From the NCBI GenBank assembly GCA_019914995.1, contig CM034129.1:9727725-9791724 (forward strand): 64,000 nucleotides of DNA, read 5' to 3'. Source of the stretch: Acanthochlamys bracteata (taxonomy: Eukaryota; Streptophyta; Magnoliopsida; Pandanales; Velloziaceae). Both the position numbers and the translations under genes were made by a program. Of the stretch, positions 23,706-34,900 are shown one piece after another. The first letter of the stretch is position 1; every line of letters starts with the position of its first letter. The notes below the pieces were generated by a model. That model was not told the DNA's origin, did no database searches, and worked only from the letters and a program-made list of their open reading frames with translations.

Positions 23706-24329
23706 TATATGGCAGCGTAACGCTGCAAAACTCGACTGGAATTCTAGCATATGTGAATATTTTTGTGAAAATATCGTTAGAACAAAGTGCAAAAATTCGA
23801 AAACGAGAACTGGAAATCGAAACGGAAGTATTTCCAAACGGGATCCTGAAATTTCAAAAAGTTTGGTGAAAATTAAACACATGTATAGTGCCGCGAAAAC
23901 GTTCCTCCCTAATAATCTTTATCCCGTATCCGGACGCCAAACTGAAATTCAAACTCATTTGTGATTAGTTTGCAATACCAGTCCCCAATTTTTATATTTA
24001 GACATTATCCTCTCTCACGTATTTCATCACTGCCTTCTTAGTTTACCATGCTTCCCAATGATAATTTGACACGTGTTGTATGAGCTGGCTTCTTTTGCAC
24101 GAGAAGAAAAGAATCTTTTCAAGTTTAGGAAATTTACATGTAACTTTTTAAACCTTAACTATTGATTAAACTGCAGATAGGTCCTCTGTTTTCTCTATTT
24201 TAGTAGCTCTGTAGCTGTGATCAGGTTGATTATCGCTCTATTTTGTTTGAAAATACAAAAGCACACCACCAAACGGTCAATTATGGGCCCCACCTAATAT
24301 ACCATTTCTATTCAAGCTATTTAGTCTGC

Positions 24330-24535
24330 GTTTGGTACGGCTTATTAAAAATAATTTTTAATTTTTTTTATTTCATATTTTTTAATATATATTTTATAAT
24401 ATTTTAATAATATAAAAAAATTCTATCGAAATAAAATTTTTTTATTATATATTTTTATTATTTTTAAATTAAAAAAATAAAAATATTTTTTATTTCAAAA
24501 AAATTTTATTTTATAAATACTACCAAACTCTCCCG
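24330..24535. repeat. AT-rich MITE-like element
   Basis: An AT-rich element is bounded by CTGCGTTTGGTACGG on the left and ACTACCAAACTCTCCCG on the right, giving an imperfect inverted repeat around GTTTGGTA. The interior (TTTAATTTTTTTTATTTCATA and similar) is shared with the element at 19360-19591. Target duplication not clear. Confidence 0.5.
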
Positions 24536-24767
24536 TAACGAATACATCAATTAAACGTTAAATGGCATGACGAAGTCCCATCTGGTGGTGATGACATTTG
24601 ATACTCTTTACAATACTCGTAAACCGCTCGAAAGCCTCGAAGAAAATAGTTATATTCAGGGTAAACGAGTCATTTTTAAGGTGGACACTATCTTTTGCAA
24701 TATGTTTAACTAGAGTTCGTATTTGCAAATTAGTTTTACATTGTTAGTTTTCGTTTTTTATTCAAAC

Positions 24768-24841
24768 CCTCTTCTTCTTCTTCTTCTTCTTCTCGATCTC
24801 CATTCACTCCAACCTTCGTTTCTCCAAACCCCGCAAACCCT

Positions 24842-24872
<31 letters not shown>
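24768..24872 (+). repeat. Pyrimidine microsatellites in the phosphatase leader
   Basis: A (CTT)n tract at about 24770-24793 and a (CT)n tract at about 24841-24871 lie where the 5' UTR of the downstream phosphatase gene is expected. Such tracts are frequent in plant leaders and vary in length. Confidence 0.7.
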
Positions 24873-25799
24873 AATTCGATTCTAGATTTCGACTTGCTGA
24901 TAGATTTTGCTTCAATTGTTGTTCCAAGCTCGTTGGTTGAAATTTCTGGTTTCATTAAATTTCGAGGTAATATTTTCCTTTTCTAAATTTAATCTTTGCT
25001 TTTTTTTTGCCTATGCTGTTATTTTGAATTATCGCTCTACTGTTTTCTTTTCTAAAGGATATTTTCGGGTTTGTAGAAACGATGTTGAATTTTCTTAACC
25101 AGGTTTAAGATTGTTTTGGTTAGGGTATTTAAAGATGTTGCCTGATAGGTAATAGTGGAAAAAAGATTGCATTCAAAAAGGGAGGAAATTGTAGTCGGTG
25201 AAGAAAATTTTATTATAAGTATAGAAATTTTGTTGTATTTAGAGATTTGAGGCTTAGGGTTTAATATCTTGATGTTAGAATTATATTCGAGTAGAATGTA
25301 GGCACAAATTAAGGTTTTTGGTTGTATGTATACTAGGAAGGAATGAGTGGTCATTCGTTATCTCATATCAAGGGAAATGGAAACAAGTGGAATGCTGTCT
25401 TTGTGTAACATTGTTGGTATATAAATTTGTAAGGTCTAATAGCTTGTTAAGTGCTGAGATTACGTTAATTGGTGGTGTTGTCAGTGGATTGGAGTTGCCT
25501 CTGTTTGGTTGGGTTGGACTTTAAAGTCATTACAATATTGCATTGTAACTATTGGTTCTGCAGAACAAATCTTAAAATGAGAAATATGTAGAATGTTTCT
25601 TTTCTTAAAAATGGTTCCAATGGGATATTGAGAGTATATGTTAATATTGGTTTAACACCAACATGATGATTCTACGTAGGAGTTTTTTGGCTGTCCGTTA
25701 AAGAAGAATCATAGAGTTGGAGAAGCATTATAAGAGCTTTTCAAGGTTTAAACTGAACTTACCTATTTGAAATGACTAGCCTGTCATATTGTGTCTATT

Positions 25800-26720
25800 T
25801 TCCAAGTCCAAAATAGGGTTTAAACTGAACTTACCATTCTGCTCTTTCCTCTTATAATTTCAATATGATTTCTGACTATAAAAGTTCGGGATCTATGTGG
25901 GGATTCTGACCTTCTAATTTCTCCTAATTTTAATAATTCTTCTATATGCATTTTGAAATCTTTTCTATCTTCTTTCGTAGCATCTATAGATCCTGCTTTT
26001 GCTACCAAATTCTCATTTAATATTTCTAACGTACAACATACTTTATCTTTATCCCAGTACTTTTGGATGTTTTCTCCTATAATTTCTAATTTTTCTAATT
26101 TTGAAATTATTTTTTGAATATAAAATTCTGTAACTAAATCTAGGGTAAACTAACTACACTTGTATCACATTTTTTTTCATCCCATAATTCTAATATATTT
26201 TCTTCTTCGTTTGAGTCTACAGTGTAATTATCTCTTTTAAATTCTATATCTGCTAGCTGACCTTGTCCTTTTATTGGACATTTACATTTCTTTCCTTTCT
26301 TTTCTAGAACTTTTTCTTTCTTTATAAAATTTTCTAAGCCTTCATACCTTTATTAAAATCTTCTCCATTATCATTATTATTATTTATTTATTTATTCATA
26401 GTCCACCACGCTTGTCTGTAAACTCTGAGGTTAAGTGGACAGGCTAAATAAACTATGTCTATTAGATGAATGAAGTCTTTTGTAAGCAAAATACTACCAT
26501 TATCTTTTTGAAAAATATGATACCTAAGATGATGTTATATTCTAAATATAAATTTCGGGTAATACATTATCTGGTGGTAAACTAGACCCTGTGCTATAAC
26601 CACAATTGGTTTTAAAACTAAGTTTAGATCATACAAGAGTAGTTATATCGTAATAATGAGGTGTTCCATCCATCTGGAAAGCACTCACTGGTTTTTTTGC
26701 TTTTCTAAAATATTTCTGTG
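25800..26720 (-). mobile_element. Endogenous pararetrovirus (Caulimoviridae) fossil
   Basis: The minus strand at 25820-26008 encodes a stretch (HIEELLKLGEIRRSESPH ... FIVRNHIEIIRGKSRMV) that matches the start of caulimovirid reverse transcriptase (typically IxELLxxxLIRxSxSPHSSPAFLVxNHxEIxRGKxRMV). Sequence upstream on the same strand, to about 26720, seems to be further polyprotein of the same element, more weakly. It is a broken, incomplete and apparently old copy lying antisense in the leader intron of the phosphatase gene. The genus was not determined. Confidence 0.6.
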
Positions 26721-26773
26721 GAATTATTTTATAAGTCCCAAATAGGGTTTCCATCTATCTATCTATATATATA

Positions 26774-27112
26774 GGGAGGGATAGGGGCACTCTCTCCTTA
26801 GAGGCACTCTCTATCCGATTTATGGCTGAAGTGATCTTCAAATTCAGTCGCCACCGTTGGATATGAAGAACTTTAAATTAAAAACATACTCACAAAATTT
26901 CAGTTCAATCGGAATACTAATTCATCTCCATCCGGCCACTTGATCAAGATGATAGAAATGATACAACATATATATATTTTAAATTTTCTACTCTCTGTCA
27001 TCTTGCTGATTCAAAAAAATATATATTGTATTATTTCTGTCATCTTGATCAAGTGATCGGATGGAGGTGAATCCATAGTCCGATTGAGCTGAAATTTGAA
27101 CAGGGATCATGA
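26774..27112. repeat. Foldback element, right arm truncated
   Basis: Two arms of about 120 bases are inverted copies: left arm TTTCAGTTCAATCGGAATAC, CATCTCCATCCGGCCACTTG, ATCAAGATGA; right arm TCATCTTGATCAAGTG, ATCGGATGGAGGTGAAT, CCGATTGAGCTGAAATTT. A TA-rich centre separates them. The left end (GGGAGGGATAGGG after a TA run) has no counterpart on the right, where similarity stops near 27112. It belongs to the same family as the element at 41566-41992. Confidence 0.75.
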
Positions 27113-27265
27113 AACCCTTCCAAATTATAAACTGGATTTAGAATATTATGTGGAACAAATGACAACTTATCTTGCTTCTACCATGCTACAATCTTTCCTT
27201 CAAATGAAATGCTGATTTTGTCCTGGAATTAGAATCCCTACCAATTGGTATTTTGTTTCAGAATT

Positions 27266-27432
27266 GTGAATTGTAACAGCTTAGCTGGCATTCCCTGCAG
27301 TTTTTTGCGCCAAAAACACTCCAGGTTAATCTAACACATTGTGCTGGTTGTATAGATCTGAACGATGAGTGAGAAATAAGTGGGAACAGTGAATTGTAAC
27401 AGCTTAGCTGGGATTCACTACAGTTCTTTTTC
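27266..27432. repeat. Short duplicated segment in the leader intron
   Basis: GTGAATTGTAACAGCTTAGC followed by TGGSATTCMCTRCAGTTYTT occurs at about 27266-27307 and again at about 27390-27431, with a few differences. It is a small local duplication just after the foldback element. Confidence 0.65.
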
Positions 27433-27791
27433 TAGCATTTTCCCCCTTGCATCCTTGTCTTGTGTGCTGCTAAATTATCAGCTTTTGTTCAACATCATAC
27501 AAGTAATTTTGTTTTCCGAGGTAACTTTGTGGCAGTATCTGTAATTGCATATCTCATTATGAGGGGAAAATAATAATGTTGTTTGTCTTGCTACTTAATG
27601 ACTTTATTGTTATTGGTTTGTATTTTGCAGTTCTGACTTTGACAATTTCATCTGTCAGGTACTCTCTGTTGTGTCTCCATTGAACCACCAGAATAGTTAT
27701 TTATATTGTGTAATCCACATTTGCATCTTGCAGCCAAAAGTAGTGCTGCTTATGAGATTGTCTACATAGCATATATAGGTCTTCACGAAGA

Positions 27792-30700
27792 ATGCAAACA
27801 CGGAGGAAGGTTCATGCGAGAAATGCTACTAAAGAACATGCTAACCCAAGATTATCTAGGCAACTGAAGAAAGGTGCTGTAGTTCCTGAAAGAAAGGTGA
27901 CAGAGCTGATTGCATCTTCAACTAAAAAGCAAAAGAATGGTACGCATATTGATCTGTGATGCATATTTGAGTTCTATAGGTTTTCTCTTCTGTTCCTTTA
28001 ATGAAGCAGTTGTTGCTTCTTTACATACTAGTGAATGAATTATCTTGGAGGCATGTTTCTTTAGATTTTATCTTTCTTTAATATTTTGAAGTTGTATAGT
28101 CCAAAAATTTCGTATATCTGACTTTCTTTTCTTCATAACGTAATAACATATTTATGAGATGTAGTAGCAACAAAATGATCTGACTTTAGTATTGGATTTA
28201 CCCAAGTTTTGCCAATTCTTTGTGCTTGTTGTTTCTGCAAATTGAATTATTTTTCTACTGTTAAATGTTATTGGCAGCTAGGCTACATTCCATCAAAACT
28301 GGAGATGAATCAGCAAGGAACTTGAATACCAGTTTTGTGTCATCAAATGATGTGAACGAAGGCGCTTGTGTTGGGTATTCTTCTGCACATGATGATAAGG
28401 TGACAGCTTTCGGTGGATTCCTTGGTTATCATAGTTAGACTTGCTTTATATGAACTATTTGATATTTCAACTTTTAGTTCATGCGCACATGTCGTTAGCA
28501 ACAAGCTATGCATATAATCCTAATTGTTTTATGTAAAGCTGTCATCTTAGTGTTGGAAGCTTTTGTTTCTGCCTGTGAAATTGAAGATATTTTGGATGGG
28601 TTTACTTCATTTTGTCACAGCAAACTCCAGTTCTTCAATCCTAGTCCTTTCAATTGCTAGAACAGTTTGATCTAAGTCAACCAATTTGAGTTTCCCTGAA
28701 ATATCTTGGAAACATACTATGCTAGTAGCATTTTATACTGATCAGTCTTGTTTTGGAAGCACATTATTCTTTCCAAAGTCCAAATTTTTTTTACTATATA
28801 TATAGTATTTATTTTAACTTTGTTTTGAAAGTAAGCATATTTGATGTGTGCATTTCTGCAATTTTCATGCAATGACAAATGACGAACTGCTCTTGGGATG
28901 ACTTGGTATAAAAGTTCCTCAATGAGTCGGGTGAAGTTAACAGACCTTAAGTGAGAATGGTATCAAAGTTATGTTTTCTCAATGTGGATTGATAGTGCAG
29001 TTTGTCATGAGTTGATTATGTTCTTCTTGATTTGCTACTTTTTTGTTTTCTTTTAATGGGAATTGTGAATCTGTATTCTTGAGATTACTCATATTTGCTT
29101 CTTACTTTATTTCTGATGTTGATGATGCAGTTGCAGGAAGCACATGATGCGGATGTTTCTAATACAACTGATACCATATTCTCCCCCAATTTCCATCCTT
29201 ATAAGGATGGGTGTGGGACTCTTTCCGAAAAAGGTAGTACATCAGTTGGCACTCTGTGAAATAATTATTTGTCCTTACTCATAGGAGGCTTAGGAGTGTA
29301 AACAGTGTCATACTGAGAGTATTTTAAAATTCTAAACCTGTGCTACCTTTTTCTTTTTTGTGGCCATTGTAGACTTTCCAGCCATCTAGAAAGGATGTCA
29401 TCCTATATTCATTGTCATGAACAAGTTTTAATATTGTGAAGTTCTTTTATTTCCTTACAGAAGGTTTGTATGCCTCCTGCAAAAGTGACATGCTTAGGCT
29501 ATTGAGGTTATTTCCATCACACAAGACATGTAATACTCTTTAATCAAGATGCCTTTATATCTATTTCCAGAATGAGAAGAATAAAATTATATTGTTATTC
29601 TCATGAATGAGTGTGCTTCCTTCATGTAATTTTTTGATGCAAGATGAGGGTCAATTTGCTTTGTAATAGTAATAATCTTTGATGTCTTCTGATTGGTGTA
29701 GTTACAACTTCTTGACACGATCACTCCTTTATAGATTATGATGATTGCTACTTCTATTTAGGCTGGAAACAGGTTCAGGATTACTGCATGTTGTTTCATT
29801 GTTTGATTATTTTAAACCTTTACACATCAAATGGTTTAAGATGTTATTTTGATGTCTGCATTATTTGAATGTTTTTCTGAGCCTATATTTCCTCTTCCAT
29901 TATAAGTTAGGATATCCATAGGTTCCATCCTAGCTCCATCCTTTTAATTGGAGTTTGTATTAATTTGATACTTCTTTTTAAGATTATTAGAAGTTTAAAT
30001 GGATCCATTGAGGTTGAATGTGCATATGATTATGTTTCTCTTTCTTGCAGTTGACTTCATGAGCCTTTTTAGAACTGATAATGCAAGCTGTCAAGACCAT
30101 GAATCTAGTTGGGATATGGTAAATGGTCTCCCTGTGATAGAAAATAAGAACAACAAATTTGAGAGCATAGCATGCATTGATGAATCTAACCATACAAGCT
30201 CAACATGTGATGACGAATATAGAGGTCTTGGGAATATTTCGTCTGAGGTTTCTGCTATTTATCTTGCCATGCAACATTCCAAGCTAGAATGCATTGATGA
30301 ACCGGGTCATGATACTATGTTGACTGATGCTAATGCTGAGGGTGATGAAGACGACGGATATGATGATTTTGATCCGTATTTGTTTATCAAGAACTTACCT
30401 GAACTGTCAACAGTGGTTCCACAATTCCGGCCTATGCTTCTACCAAAGCAAACACGGAGTTGCCCTTCAACCACACTAGTTCTTGATTTAGATGGTATGG
30501 TGTTGATACGCTAAATTCCATTTATTTGTTTCACTCGGTAATTCTTTGATATTACTTAACTGATATCGTATGCTTGCCTTCTGCCAGTTTGATTTAAGTT
30601 GCAGATGAAATATCTTCCATCTCAAGTTGTCTAAAGTTTCGGAGTGGTCATGAAATTTCAGATTTTAAGTTGACCTTTAGTGACTAACAGAACACATTAC

Positions 30701-31955
30701 TAAGCTATTTGATCAGAGGAAGTTGGTCAAATACCTTGATTTCTGTAAACCTGTGTTAAATGTTACCAAAAACCTTCGTGAGATTATAAATGAACAAGAG
30801 AAGTTAGGCTTCATACATCAAAGGGATTTAAGAAAAATGATTAGATAACAAACTAATAGAATTTTGTCAATGTATGTCTACTTTGGCTCTTGTTTGATTT
30901 ATCTCATGCTTCAGCAATTGAGCTTGTATCATTCGATTATGTAGTTTGGATTTTAAACTGTTGTAGAAATGGATAGCTAGAACAGAAAGTTTTAGTTTCT
31001 GATAGTAGAAGTCTTACATTTCTCATAACAGCACATTCTTACATGAATTGATTTAGTTATCGTTGTTATTATTCTTTAGCTTATTATTAACTACTCGAGT
31101 TCCATGAACAAGTTATTTTGTTAATGTGGTTAGGTGGTTACTGTGTGGGTTTTCCTTTCAGTTGTTCTTGGTTGACATTTAACAATGTAATTCATATGTT
31201 TGGCGACAGTTTTGTTCAAGAAGCTTTCCAATTTCTTCTGCTAATTTTTCTATTTTGCAGAGACTCTAGTACACTCCACGCTTGAGCCCTGCGAAGATGC
31301 AGATTTCACGTTTCCAGTGAACTTTAATTTTAGGGAACATACAGTCTATGTTCGTTGTCGTCCTCATTTAAAAGATTTCTTGGAGAAGGTTGCTAGCCTA
31401 TTTGAGATCATCATATTCACAGCCAGTCAAAGCATCTATGCAGAACAGCTGCTTAACGTGCTTGACCCTAAACGGAAGCTTTTTCGCCATCGTGTATATC
31501 GTGAATCTTGTGTTTATGTGGAGGGTAACTATTTGAAGGACTTGTCAGTTCTTGGGCGTGACTTGTCACGCATAATCATTGTTGACAATTCGCCTCAGGT
31601 AATTCGTGCATTACCTTTTCAACAAAGGATCATCAACTGCAGTACTTGAAGTGCTTTCTTTGCTATCGTGATAGTTGATCTGTAGTTTAAGAATGAAACT
31701 GGAAGGAAATTTTGACCATTGTTGGCTTGCTTTTGTCTTTCAATGTAGGCATTTGGTTTCCAAATAGACAATGGGATTCCTATTGAAAGCTGGTTTGATG
31801 ATCGCAGAGACCAGGAGTTGCTCACGTTGCTTCCCTTCTTGGAGAGTTTAGTTGGGGTAGATGATGTGCGGCCTTTAATTGCTAAAAAGTTCAATCTTCG
31901 TGATAAGGTGGCTGCTACAGCTAGCTTTTCCCTTGGATATAGCAGCACTCTATAA
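27792..31955 (+). CDS. SSP4: SCP1-like small phosphatase (FCP1/NIF domain)
   Basis: A 453-residue haloacid-dehalogenase-type protein phosphatase of the CTD small phosphatase group. Length and architecture suggest plant SSP4, which dephosphorylates Ser in the RNA polymerase II C-terminal repeat. Six coding exons (27792-27939, 28278-28399, 29131-29233, 30051-30494, 31261-31598, 31749-31955) join in frame with GT-AG introns. Residues 1 to about 260 are basic at first (MQTRRKVHARNATK), then acidic and low in structure (EGDEDDGYDDFDPY). The catalytic motif DLDET at 270-274 is split by an intron within the Glu codon; Asp270 is the expected nucleophile and Asp272 the general acid. Domain marks follow: VYVRCRPHLKDFL, EIIIFTASQSIYAEQLLNVL, LFRHRVYRESC, LKDLSVLGRDLSRIIIVDNS and WFDDRRDQELL. 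The gene appears intact. The ATG chosen is the first one giving the open frame. The SSP4 name is by resemblance. Confidence 0.9.
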
Positions 31956-34900
31956 GACCTAACTCAAATGTATCAACTTGTAAGTCCTCTTGTCACAAGT
32001 CACAAATAATTAATTGCTTCTTTCTCGCTTCATTCTGGTATGTTCACTGTTTCTTGTGGGGGTTGGGTTTATCATGGATGCTGATGTCAAATTTTGAAAG
32101 GGAATGTGAACCGAGTAAAAGTTGCTCCCTTTGGTTTATCCCTTCAATTCAAAGTGCCGCTTCCTTGCATGAGGTGATAAATAAGTTGCTATGACCATGT
32201 CTGCCTGCACCTTGTTGGAAAATTTTATTTCCAGATGTGAAGCCTGTCACGTGTAGTTTTCAATTGTACATAACAGTTATTTCACTAATTTAATTGTAGC
32301 ATCTTTATTTTAGTTGTAATTGTTTCAAACTTTCTTTTCTTTATAAGCCCATATGTTTTGGCTGTTGGCATTGGTGCGGTAAGAAGAACTAAATGTTATT
32401 TGCAAGCAAAGCTGGTGCTTAGCAGTCAAGTACCCTTTGTTGCAGTTTCTAGCTTGTGAAATGGATAGTCTGGCTGCATTTGGGATGTATGTGAATTTGG
32501 TGAAATTTCTGCTTTGGTCATGTTGATGCTTCAAATTTCATGGTAAATTGTCATATTGGATTGTAAGCTGTTAAAAGTGTCTACACCTTTGTTCGCCTGG
32601 TTGGTTCCAATCTTTTGATGTGATGCATGGTTGTTTGCCATGGAATGACCTCTTAAATCTATCACAAGTAAATTAAACCTTAGCTCTTTTCTTTCTCTTT
32701 GCCATTTATGGTTGTTTTTAGGGAATTCAATGACTGTGTTCCAGCAAATTCCATATATTTGGATGTCTTTTATATGTTGGATGGAGATTGTTTTTTTGCT
32801 CCAGCCTTTTCTTTTTAGTGATCTAACTAATTTAATATTTTGATGAAATCACAGTTTAGTAAGCTTTATTATATAGCTAGGAAGGCCGAGTAGAACTTCC
32901 AACTTAAAGACATGAGGTGCACCTAACCTTTGAGTTCAACTCATAGGTGTCATTGGCTAGGAAGAATAATTGTCATTTGCAATAATTTGTTGTAGGGTTC
33001 CAAATCTTCCATCTGAAGCTAACCCATACTGGGAATATTGTGTTCATACAGATGAGCTGCCCTAGATGCAGGTTGTTTTGCTGTCAAAATTGTTTTGCAG
33101 TTAGGCATTTCATTTACCATCTCTGCATACATAAAAGCCACTCTTTTAAGAGTACAGTATAGGTATGTATCTGGTTGTGGTCATAAGCTGCTTGATACCA
33201 TGCACCTATCTCAATACATGTTATGAATGTACCTTTTCTGATGTTGTATGGTAGCAAACTGGTTTCGAAGGACTTACAAAGTAACCGTCAACTCTGAAAT
33301 TTTTATCAAGATGATTTGCTCTATATTGCGTTCTCTTACTTTGAAGTTTTTATTCATGGAGTTACTTTGCGCACATATTTTCTTTGTTTTTTGTCGCATC
33401 TTATTCTTATATTTTTTGGTTTCCTTTTAGCTCTTCTCATTTGTCCTTAAATTTTTTTGATTCTTGTAGCTCTTCTCATTATATTATAAGAAACGACAAA
33501 GATCATTCAATTATGGGCTGCCAATGAATTTGAGGTAGCAGTGGTACAGACTTTTCGTTATCATGGTTTACCTACCTTATCTATTTATTGATGTAGAACA
33601 TCAGGGATGTATTAGTTTTTATCGCAAATATTATTGTAATATATTGTCTATGTGGATAACCATTAGTTTGTTCTTTGTTTTTGGGTGCGTAGTCAAGTTA
33701 CCGAAAACAACTTCTCAACCAAATCAACAGATGTATTCGTATTGTATTTTTCATAGTCGGATTTTTCATAGCTTATATTCATAAATCAGCATAGGATTCG
33801 TGGATGGAGTCTTAGTCCTGGCAAGAATTGTAGGATCAGTTCGTGTAATATAATTCCAGTAATTAATTGATTGTATCACAGTTTATCTCTTGTGGTATTT
33901 GTGTAACTAAGGATCTTGACATGAGAAATTTGGCTAATGTTTGAAGTACAGCAAGTTTTATCATCAACATTTTGGTTCAACTTCCGTGTTGTGCTTTATT
34001 CTTGCTTCTATACGGATACCATAGAGTAGGAGTAGCCTTTTTTGTGTCGATAAAATTCTTACCGTGGCTCTACCGGCGATGGTTTTACTTTTTCTTTTGC
34101 GAGGATTTCTTCTGTTTGTTGCTATGTGGTTTGGTTTGACTGTATAAACTGTGACACTGCAATCAAAGCAATTTTTTTACAACTGTTTGATATTTCTGTT
34201 GATGTTGTTACTTGTTATTATCTTCATTATTCATGAGCAATATCTCCATATCTGATGCAAAATCTCTCAAAGTGATAGACTCTCAACGGCACTTGCCTTC
34301 ATTTTTATCATTTACAGGTGTGTTGCTTTACCTTTAACTTTCTTCTCTCTGATACCCATGCAAAGAGTCTCTTGAGCTGATCAATTACTTTGTCCTGAAT
34401 CCCATGCGGGCTTTGGGATTAATGTTATAATACATTCTCGTACGTAGCAGGTAAGGTACGTTGATTATCATCTACACATTATCATGAAAGTAATTATTTA
34501 TTATTCAAATGGTGTGGATGCTTACTGATAAGTTACTTAAAGGTGAAGTTTGGACTAAAACTTCCATAACGCTGTCTATAAGCTCTGGGACCAATTCAAG
34601 TCAAAGAATTTGGGCAGTAGATTGCAGCAACATTCCTCAAGTTAATTAGGATTTCTTTTGGCTTCAAGCTTAAGCAAAGCATATATGCATTCTGTTTGTA
34701 TAATGTGCATGCAGCTCAATCACAGAAGCACCTTTTGCAATGTTTGGTTACTTTCTCCCAGGTATTTATGAGTAACCAAATCACTAATTGTTGTCAAGTT
34801 CCAAATAGCTTGTCTAGACTAAAATATCAATCTACTCTGAGAACGGAATGACAATGTATATTTGTGATTAATGTAATGCATATATTCTGTTTAGGGATAT

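Larger units (their letters stand above)
23331..24765. other. 3' UTR of P450 and intergenic DNA
   Basis: The first hundred or so bases are probably P450 3' UTR. The rest is intergenic: an AT-rich block at about 23460-23700 (family-like, beginning CGGGCGTGTTTATCAACATT and ending AAACACGTCC) and a second MITE-like block listed separately. No coding region is supported. Confidence 0.4.
24770..27791 (+). other. 5' leader region of the phosphatase gene, with long intron
   Basis: The CT-rich stretch ending near 24965 (...AAATTTCGAG|GTAATATTTT) looks like a non-coding first exon. A small exon 27631-27658 (after TATTTTGCAG, before GTACTCTC) and an exon from 27734 (after CATCTTGCAG) leading to the ATG at 27792 are plausible. 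This gives a leader intron of about 2.7 kb containing a pararetrovirus fossil and a foldback repeat. Exon limits are inferred from splice motifs only. Confidence 0.45.
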
